Assembly: GCA_019095985.1 (NCBI GenBank)
Contig: CM032660.1
Coordinates: 45,986,889 to 46,050,888 of the forward strand
Direction of reading: 5' to 3'
DNA length: 64,000 bases
From: Streblospio benedicti
Taxonomy: Eukaryota; Annelida; Polychaeta; Spionida; Spionidae
Of the stretch, positions 55,299 to 64,000 are shown piece by piece. Position numbers and translations under genes: made by a program. A model generated the notes under the pieces. It did no database searches. It worked only from the letters and a program-made list of their open reading frames with translations, and had not been told where the DNA came from. Each line of letters starts with the position of its first letter. Position 1 is the first letter of the stretch.

Positions 55299-55438
55299 AG
55301 TCTCAGCTCCCCGTGGGTCTCTCTCTTCTCAGGCACGCTTTTTTGCTAACAATCTCAAGAGCAAAAATCTCTTATCTCTTTGTAATCTGTTGCGTTTAAC
55401 GCTACGTGGCACAAGTCCACAGCGAAAGTTAGCGAAGT
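55299..55438 (-). other. Inferred 5' UTR
   Basis: This is the segment between the predicted start site and the ATG at 55298. It has no splice signal and no ATG in frame with the main start. Its boundaries depend on the TATA and initiator reading. Confidence 0.45.
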
Positions 55439-55460
55439 GACTGCGCGCCCCGACCGCCTG

Positions 55461-55469
55461 CTTTTATAC
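55461..55469 (-). promoter_or_regulatory. TATA box of the mosaic gene
   Basis: The minus strand reads GGTATAAAAG here. About 30 bases downstream, the stretch ending in CAGTCACTT at roughly 55440-55435 fits an initiator, which puts the likely start site near 55438. The ATG of exon 1 follows about 140 bases later, so the spacing fits a focused TATA promoter. This is motif reading only; no transcript evidence is available. Confidence 0.6.
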
Positions 55470-55538
55470 CCCTCTGCCACCATCTCGGGGTCCCCCGTAT
55501 CGGCGAGAGGCGGCGAGCTATCGACCCTCCACCACCCG

Positions 55539-55555
55539 ATTGATTTTGAATCAAT
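55539..55555. promoter_or_regulatory. 17-bp dyad upstream of the TATA box
   Basis: ATTGATT-TTG-AATCAAT is a perfect inverted repeat about 70 bp upstream of the TATA box. TGATT/AATCA half-sites are bound by several homeodomain factors, so this could be a proximal activator site. A chance AT-rich palindrome is also possible. Confidence 0.25.
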
Positions 55556-57117
55556 TGCTTTGTGAAATCGTCTTTTGTGCGCAGACGGCTGTTTCAGCAA
55601 AATTTGTGCGTGTAATACAAGCTGAAGACAAAGGCTGAATGGGCAGATGACGCGTGCCGTTACACAGCGCACAGGGCGGCTCATTACCCAACACAAAAGG
55701 CCTGTCTGTTTTCTGAGCACACGGACTCTGAGCGTCTTTTATGTGTATGAGAATGTTAATTTTGCGTGTTCTATGGACCGCGCGACATATGTTGTTTGTG
55801 AGTTGTGCATTTATCAAAAAATCACTGCAAAACATCTTAAGAAGTCAAAAGTGTCACATTCTGATGAGGACACACAATAGGTTACACTGGTTGTGTAATA
55901 TATCATGCACAGTGGAACCTCTCTAATAAGAACCTGGTTTTATCACGTGAATTGGCTTCAACTGTCTGATCCGACAATAGATGGTATTACAAGGAACGCT
56001 TCTCTGTATAAAAAATCTTTACTGAAGCCATCGTCTGTCCCTTTTCTTCATCTTCTCCCGCCTTCTCTCTCCGTCTTGCTTTCTCAATACAAACGCTGTC
56101 CATATTGAGTAAATTTCTTGGAAAGGCTAGGGACTTCTTGCTGGTAGATAAATAATCAACACCAACTCTAATAAGAGACCCTTTTAAACACACATTACTT
56201 CTCAAATCCTTGAGACCAGCAATTGATTTCATCGTGTCAGTGGTGATGGTGGTCTCTCAAAGACTACATTTATATATGTTTATTATCATTACAGTAACTC
56301 ATGCCAGTAATATTTTAAGGTACAGCTGAGTTCCTAAAGAAAACATCTCAATGTTACACCAGATCAATGCTTTACCATGCACATGGCTGATGCACTGTAA
56401 TGAACCGCCGCCTACGCGTGTCTGTGCTGTGGTATTAGGATGTAAGGGGATGTTCTGAAAAAACGGAATGATACCATCATGATTTCATATTTTCATGCCC
56501 TCAGAATTTGGTCGCTTTTCACGCCTCAATAAGTTCCAATTATAATGTTATCGAGATGTTATCGAGATAGCAATCATTTAGTTGGATGAAGCTTCCATTA
56601 ACCTAGGAGACTACTATTTTCCAGAAGTAGGACAATTTATTTGTCCAGACGACAAAAGCTATATTTTTTACGTAGGTAGACGAATATAAAGAGCGCGCTG
56701 GAGAAGCGAAGCTGACCATTGCAGGTGACATGATGAAGACGGGACCACAAACCAGCAAGTTGCTGACAAAATCACTGTCCAGCACTTCCTGCATGCAAAA
56801 CGCAGTGTGAATACCAAAAGGCACTAGCCATCCGGGGCCCGTCGAGTAATCCACTCGCTATGTAAAAGTACCATTGCAACTTTATGGCGCCTCGCCTCCC
56901 ATCAATTTGAATACAATTGGCAAAATCAGAGCTTAATGGTGTTGCCCATCATAAACATGTCAATGTTTTTTCTGATGAAAGAGAGATTTATTGGATATCT
57001 TACAGCATATCTTACGTCATGACGAAGACAAAAACAAACGAATATTAGGTATATGACAAGAAATCAACCTAACCTGATCCTGTGCAGCGTATATGCAAAC
57101 CTACTATGTAAGGTTAC
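55556..57117. other. Upstream flank, near part
   Basis: No gene recognised. CAGTGGAACCTCTCTAATAA at 55912 resembles a pogo/Tigger terminal repeat. Confidence 0.35.
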
Positions 57118-57402
57118 TTGTGTGCTTCCGTGGCCGAATGGATAAGGAGTTGGACTTGAGACCAGAAGGTCATGGGTTCGATTCCCGGTCGGGTTTGGTG
57201 GTGAATGTTGAGCAGATTTCCCCTAAAAAGTTGCACACTGCTCCGTGGTACAAACACGTAAAATATGTACAGGTCAGGCGAGTAATTAGCACGTGTACGC
57301 TACGACAGCAAATGCTGTATGCAGCCAGTGTTGTATGCTCCCCAGGCAGTTGAGAAAGGTAAAACATTGACTATAAAAGACGTCAATGGCCTGGTATAAA
57401 TG
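57118..57402 (+). mobile_element. SINE with tRNA-like head (best copy)
   Basis: GTGCTTCCGTGGCCGAATGG with A box TGGCCGAATGG and B box GGTTCGATTCC, then a body shared with the copies at 45098 and 21972, and the tail GTCAATGGCCTGGTATAAAT. The head resembles a tRNA of about 70 nt. The family uses RNA polymerase III internal promoters. Confidence 0.85.
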
Positions 57403-60400
57403 AGTCGACTGAGCAGTACAGCCCATGAATAGTATACTATAAACTAACTTGGACATTTATACCCAAGCCCCGATTTGGTTGCTTTTAAGACTATACACAC
57501 GAGGTCTGTAGGCTATGAACTCAACTCAGAATTCAGCCAGAAATTCAGTCAAAATGCGTAAGGTTTTGAACGAATGACGTACATCACGTTCAGAGTATTA
57601 CATCACACGTATGTTGATAAACGTGGTCGCTGCACCTACTGAACTCAATTATGGATGACTTTCAAAATGATAGTCTCTATCACATCATCATGCAATTGTT
57701 TTTGTTTATCATGCAACAATATAAGTAAGTAGCTTCATTTTGACACATCAACGACTGTTGTGGGTTCATTAACCCTTTGGGAGCCGTGGAAAAAATCAGT
57801 GTAGTACTCTTAAGTGCCAGAGGCGCATTTGGCAACCATCGAGGGTTTCCTCTGTTGAGAATGAAATATAATCTTTAGCAGTTCTCGTGTTTTTCATGAG
57901 AACAAATTCACATTTACAGTACACATTCAAGAGACTGTCTGGTTTCTTATTTCCACCAATTATGAATAAAGATACATACAGCACCAAGTTTTTATTTGGC
58001 AATTTTGAGACATTGCCTATTCATTTGACCTTTCCGCGAGCGATTTAAAATATCGTAGTATCAGTAGTAATTATAATTGCAGCTACGTTTTATCGACGAT
58101 GCACAAGAAACACAACACGAACCATCCATACTTCATACTAATATATTTTTATTTACAATATTACGGACCAGAAACATGTTCAAACTTTGATTTCTTCATC
58201 GTCATGGACTTTGACAGGCATCACTTGATCACCCGGCAAAAAACACCATTCGTTTTGACAGAAACACTAGATATCCTACGCCCACATTTATTGCCTAGTT
58301 TGCCAAATGCCTTAGTTGTGATCCGGTATGCAAGATACAATAAGATGAGGCATGGAGGACGAATGATAGGACATTTCTCCTTCAAATATTTAAACTTCGT
58401 CACATCCATGGCAGATTTTACCAAAAACAGGTGTTTGTCACAAATTCCCGGAAAGCCTTCTTACATGCATAGCTCAAGTCTACTGCATTCACACTGTCTT
58501 GACACTCCTAAACCTTGTCCCGAGATCACTCACCACTGTTCTACCAGTAGCCCACTACCCATTCTGACAGATTTATTTTTGTTTTTTGTTGTTTTTTTGT
58601 TTTTGTTTTGTTTTGTGTGAAATTGTCTTATAGGATATGTCTTAACTGTAAATGGTCCGCACATCAAACAGACATAGTATGAGGGGTTTGGGTCTTAAGC
58701 ATATGCTTATATATAGGCCTACATATATGCCTACATATTATTTATTTTATGTACCTCGTGATCATATTGTATTGAATCCACACGCTACAGACTTACAAGA
58801 ACAAGTTTTCTGACAATTGAATCATATTTACAAGTTAGTATCTGTAAAATATAAATAAATGGTCCATATTCATAATCCAGTGAATGTGAGCTTGCAACAT
58901 GCCAAAAATACAAAATCGCTGATTTCAAGGTCATTCAATGTCACAAGGAAGGTCAAACAACAAAATAATGATCTAACAAGCATTGATCATAGAAAAAAAG
59001 GTCAGCTTGATCAATGTAAATATTCAAACTCTGATACATAGTGATTCTAATGTGCCATTTATATGTAAAATATCCTTCCAGCGTTAATGTATTTTTCCTG
59101 TAGGTGGATTCCGGTGGTGTTTCAATTTGAAGCGGCTCTCAAATGGTACCAAATTTGCTTTGTTCTGAATGTACCCCGGGTTCAATCACACCCCTGATCT
59201 ACGGCATATTGCCACTTAGTTGCTCGATTGCAATGCAAACGAACCCAAAATGTACCGGTACCATACCGGCATTGATGATATTTGAACTCTTGTTGGCTAC
59301 GATGAAGAAATATCAATACTTATAACAAGATGCAGTCATAACGATTTGTAATTCTACTATTTACTATATGTATTGTTTTTATCACCTCAACAATTTTATC
59401 ATGATAATGCCATTTGATTTGAATTTAAATATAATGGGTATATAGTATTTAGAAATATCTATAGGCAATACAATAGGTGTGAAAAAACCAATAATAAATA
59501 AAAATTATCACAGCGGCCTCAGTTTGTGTAATGAATGCGCTCTTTGGTTTTAAAACATACAAGTGTGGAAAATATAACAAAAAGACTAATATGATATAAT
59601 TGTATTTTAAGATACATGCCGATGTTGACAACATTGTACATGCCTATATGGACATAAGACTGTTGTCTATGTGCACTATTTTTTTTTAAATCAAAATAAC
59701 TACATTAATTACATCAATTTTGTGCGATGGAGAAATTCTAGATCTACTAGTTCTTGTCTATTGTAATGAAATAAAGATCTATTTGATGGAACATCATCCA
59801 GTTATGTATCAATATCTTTATGAAACCGCCGAATATGAAAGACTACACCATTTATGATTTTATGCTTGTACGATTCGCGGTTTTCTGACTTGGAACTCTT
59901 CAAATTTGTGGAAAGCCATTTCACAATTGTTACTCATGGATATGTTAGGAAGCTACCACCTATATATGTCCCAGGGTATATGAAAAATGAAACCTTAATG
60001 TTGTGATCATCAGCCCCCCCCCCCCGATAAAATGTGTTTGAAACTATCAGCCCCTTCTATTCCCACACACCCTCATCCTGCCTAAAATTGCTACCTATTT
60101 ATCGGCCAGCCCCTGTATATATACTAAAGACACTCCAGATATTTGAGCAACCCTCCCCCACACGTTTCCACAAAAATGTCAAGCTGATTTTTTCGCCCCC
60201 CCCGCCACTTAGCTTTTTATTCATACGTGGGCCATGATAGATGATAGCCCTCTAGTTATACAAATTGCTGAATAACAATGCAATTATACTCAGCCATAAA
60301 ACACTCTGAGTAACAGATGTCCTGAAGAGACCTCTGATGCATGACTATATTTTCATTAAAAATTCCAACCAATCACTGGCTTTTCATCTCAGGATGTGAA

Positions 60401-61758
60401 TGAGGTCACGTGATCAATCCGAGGATTGCTAAAGATTTGTAGACTGTCAGTTTGCACTTTTCTATGGTTACAAAACACAAATAGAACTACATGATTCTGT
60501 ACTGCTGGTTTGAAGAGTATACGTATAAAAAATAATAATATAAAGTTAAATTAAGAATTAGGTCACATAAATCAATAAATTGTGATAATCCAATCTCTGG
60601 TGAAACATTTCAGAGGTAAATTTGACATCTGATGCTTAGAGTGCCATAAAAGTTCATGAAACACAATTTCCAGTCAATTACAAGTTCACAATTTCATATG
60701 AATAAATAGCTCTGATTCTAAGCACATTTATCTAATACTACGTCCTTATTTTTCATTTCATTTATTATCTTGTCAATTTACCTTCATACAGGTCTAGTAC
60801 AGAAATTACAACCACACGCCATCTCAACATTATTACATTACGTCACAACGCACTCCGCATTTCACAAAGAGGCAGTTTTTGCTGTTCGTCCAGTTCTGTC
60901 CTAATGCAATGTAAGACGACAGTTTTGTTTAGTGTATCTCGTATCACTTCGAAGCATTACATTTCCTGTTTGTCCACCATGCATTTTCTCACACATGACT
61001 AACAAATGACTAACAATATGTTTAAAAGTGTAAAACTTTTAAGTTGCAGACTTGATTGTGATACCTGTTATATATTGATCCGACTCGTTGGTAGCCTCAC
61101 AATGGTACGGATTATTATTCGCTGTCCACAGTATAAATGTGTACACAATGGCGAGTACTGGAAATTGTACCGACCGGTAGACATGAGACATTTTTCACGA
61201 GTCAAAATGACAAAGCTGTACAATTTTTCTTGCATATCAATAGATATGGCTGGGTTTATTGGCCCAGAAGAAACAACGCTTGTTCTTAGAGCATACCACA
61301 ACGTGGAAGGCAAACGAAACCACGTATATCAAGGCGCGATTCACCAGCTTATAATTTTTATTTGGCATCAACCACCATTCAGTTGAGGAGCGCGTCACAT
61401 ATTAACCACTCCTATTGGCCACTTGTTACACGGGTAAAGACTATACAGATATCTAAAGGTGATATGGTTAGTCACATATGTGTTGAAAAAGGAGTTAAAC
61501 AGGTATGCAGAACGTATTTCAATCTCTAGTGGGGGATTTATGTTATTTCATGGTAACTTTTTTAAAATAGTAAATTTGCTGTGGCGACAAACAAATGAAT
61601 TATTGTTGTTAGGATTTTAAAAGGTTCGTCTGCAACAGCACTTTGAGGGCATTGATTGGGGGCATTGATTCATGCATATTGGCCGAAAAAAAGGACATAT
61701 TCATTATACCACGATTAACCTTCACAAACAGATTTTATTAGATGGAAAAAGCTCTACA
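57403..61758. other. Upstream flank, middle part
   Basis: AT-rich with scattered open frames, the longest 173 codons at 58099-58620. Their products are low-complexity or lack domain motifs. A poly-C run at 60007 opens a possible degraded MITE. I see no gene. Confidence 0.4.
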
Positions 61759-62896
61759 TTATAACACTATCTGTGACACACCACTAAATCCTGCATTGTG
61801 ATTGGCTTAGAGCCAAATCAGCCAGTCACCTATTTCTCCATAGTCGACTGGGCAATAGTGCCCTGTCTGCAAGCAGAAAAGTCCGCCATTTTGAAACCCT
61901 CGATTAAAATAAAAATCGACTATATTTACAATATTACAGAGATTTGAATGATTTCAATTATGACTAAAGGTATTAAATAAATAATGTAAACTCAATAAAA
62001 TTGCAACTTTATTCCAAGTTTGCATTGTGACTTTAGAAAATCCCGCCTATTTATAGCACAACTTACAGAACGAGACTAGTGTTTAGACTAGTAGACCAGT
62101 AGACCGCCGAAGTTCGAAATTAATCACAGTTCAATCACTTTTGAGATTATTTAGCGATACATTGTTAGTAAAAATGGTGCTGCATATTCAAAATAAGATA
62201 ACCCTTGTGTCGGATAGTTGTTTCAATCAGAACAGTGTTTAAGCAAGTGTAAAAAATCGAATGTGTGCCGACCAGTCAGCGGCAGGATTTTAGACTTTTG
62301 CTTTGTGCACTGAACCTGATTAATTTAGGCTATATTCGTGAGAGTTTTCATCAAATATTAAGTGTTAATGAGGGTTTATCGTGTTATAATGAATATATAT
62401 CATGGTTTGTCGGTCACCATGTATGAATTCGGGCATGCATTCATCATGTAGTGACATATTTCTTCATTGGCCACACACGAACGACAAGTCATATTACCTT
62501 CTGCCGGTTTAGCACACATTATTAGCATTATCCGGCATTCGACATTTGTCTAAGCAATTTTAATCACTGAAACTAATAGCGATGCTAGTCTAAACAGTTC
62601 ACGCTTGGCTGCATTAATATGCTCCCTAATCCGGTTCAAACTTAACTATTAGCACTAGTAGTATGGGGGATTATATTGCCATGGTTATTTATCCAACTGT
62701 GTGAATCAAAATCTGTGTGGAAACGTAAATATAGTTGATTATATTTTTTAATCGACGGTTTCAAAATGGAAGACGCTTCTACTCTCTCAGGGCAAAATTC
62801 ATCCATGGTCCATCGAGTAATTATCCCCGGCTAATTTTGGCTCTTAGCCAATCAGAGAACAGTATTCAAGGGTGTGTCCTCGATAGTGTGGTATAA
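61759..62896. mobile_element. 1.14-kb TIR element
   Basis: The left TTATAACACTATCTGTGACA and the inverted right TTATACCACACTATCGAGGA open arms of about 190 bp. The arms share TGATTGGCTTAGAGCCAAA-like and CCATTTTGAAACC stretches. The inside is non-coding, so it is non-autonomous. Confidence 0.7.
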
Positions 62897-63897
62897 CGCT
62901 GAATTTAGCAGGAGTAAATATTGACTTACAGAATATTCCGCCTCCATTTATTTATGTGTCACTTATAATCTTTAAAGTATTCAACCAGTTACCTTAAATA
63001 ATAGTCATAACCATATAAGCTTAACCCAATTTGTTTTACAAATACACAATCCTCAGTTTTTCTAATCATGCTGGAATCAGCAAATCATATTTTCAAAATC
63101 CACAATTTTTTGTCATTAATGTTATCAAACACTTGATCTTGAATGATTTTTTAATATATAAAAATATAATGGGGCGTTTATGCAGGAATTTGCATATTAT
63201 TCTGACGTATATTTGGCTATATTTTTTCAATTATTCAAAATTAAATTACATTGTTTAAAACCTAAGCTCATTAATTAGAGGCCTGCTGACATACCCACTG
63301 AAAGTTCATATTATGGACTGTCCCGATGTAAGACATATATATGAATGCTATGTACATAATGTATTGATTTGATTATGTATACAATTTTAAAGTCCGGTTG
63401 TACTTCAATCATGAAGCCCCCCCCCCCGTCTCCAACTGAGGCTTTTATTATTCCTAATATCACTAGGCACGCAATCACACGCAAAATAATTCCATAGTAT
63501 GCATAGGATTATAGGTTTTATTTCATCTTGCTTGCTTAAGGTGTGATGCAACTCCAGCTAAAATATTGTGTGGGTTTTTAAATTTGTTAATAACATTGGG
63601 TTTGAGTTATTTGATAGTGAATTTGACAAACAAATGTGTCTGGAATGAAGTCTAGTATTATTTAGACATATTTGCAGTGGCAACTTTGAATGTGCAGCTC
63701 CTCATTACTGTTGTTGGTAAGATTACAGAGATAGTTGAGGATAAACGTGATGCAATGGGTGGCTATTTTTCAATAGCAACGGTTGTACATGTAATAGTGT
63801 GTGACGATCGAAAAAAGATGACCGCCAATCCTGATCAATTTGAAATCAATGAAGTCCTCAACTGTACCAAATACCATGCTTTTAATGCGAATTGTAG
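62897..63897. other. Upstream flank, far part
   Basis: AT-rich, no gene recognised. A 75-codon frame at 63677-63904 has no known motif. Confidence 0.35.
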
Positions 63898-64000
63898 GAA
63901 TTGACCACGAGATTGGAGTGTCAATTGAAAAATTGAGCATGCTGACATCTGATTTACCCGAACGAAGTGAGGGTAAATCAGAAGTCAGCATGCTCAATCA
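63898..64000. repeat. Foldback element cut by the window edge
   Basis: AATTGAGCATGCTGAC and GTCAGCATGCTCAAT are inverted arms. In the loop, TCTGATTTACCC and GGGTAAATCAGA form a second hairpin around GAACGAAGTGA. The outer arms belong to the same family as 5895-6015. Confidence 0.6.

Noticed and set aside
58099-58620. 173-codon plus-strand frame
   Set aside because: The product is low-complexity at its end and has no recognisable motif, with no sign of splicing or neighbours.
63677-63904. 75-codon frame at the right edge
   Set aside because: No motif and no gene context; it is probably by chance.

Overview
The window is one end of a very large, intron-rich gene on the minus strand of an animal genome. 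Short exons (21 to 786 nt), GT/AG introns with consistent phases, AT-rich introns full of DNA transposons, SINE copies with tRNA-like heads and a Penelope-like fragment all point to a eukaryote. The domain set (EMI, EGF, VWD/C8/TIL repeats, LDLa) is metazoan and matches the N-terminal half of SCO-spondin. A marine invertebrate deuterostome (echinoderm, hemichordate or similar) is my best guess. The species cannot be fixed from the sequence.

Right to left, which is 5' to 3' for the gene: 55.5-64 kb is non-coding flank with a SINE, a 1.1-kb TIR element and part of a foldback element. A TATA box lies at about 55461-55469, followed by a 5' UTR and exon 1 (signal peptide). From 55.3 to 28.1 kb, 33 exons encode signal peptide, EMI, EGF, a TB-like 8-Cys domain, three VWD-C8-TIL assemblies (with an extra TIL-like unit before VWD3) and four LDLa repeats. 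From 27.9 to 22.3 kb, eight exons encode a different module series: a Cys-rich header, a beta-rich domain split over two exons by a phase-0 intron, and a small linker exon.

From 22.3 to 8.9 kb there is one 13.4-kb stretch of nested terminal-inverted-repeat elements containing a 100-N assembly gap (18291-18390). Splice phases do not match across it (phase 2 leaving, phase 1 entering), so at least one exon must be missing there. From 8.9 kb to the left edge, four more modules follow. In these a long Gly-Pro-Gly-Gly/Thr-Thr repeat tract lies between the header and the beta-rich domain, and Thr-rich micro-exons join one module to the next. The last exon runs off the window, so the C-terminus is not seen.

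Fifty-two exons (about 3,165 codons) can be placed, forty-one to the right of the gap and eleven to the left. I predict a secreted, heavily disulphide-bonded, probably O-glycosylated gel- or fibre-forming protein: a SCO-spondin-like head followed by elastomer-like GPGG segments. The repeat modules and their GPGG inserts are the most novel part. One of the four GPGG exons carries an apparent one-base frameshift. Domain names come from reading motifs by eye; no searches were run.
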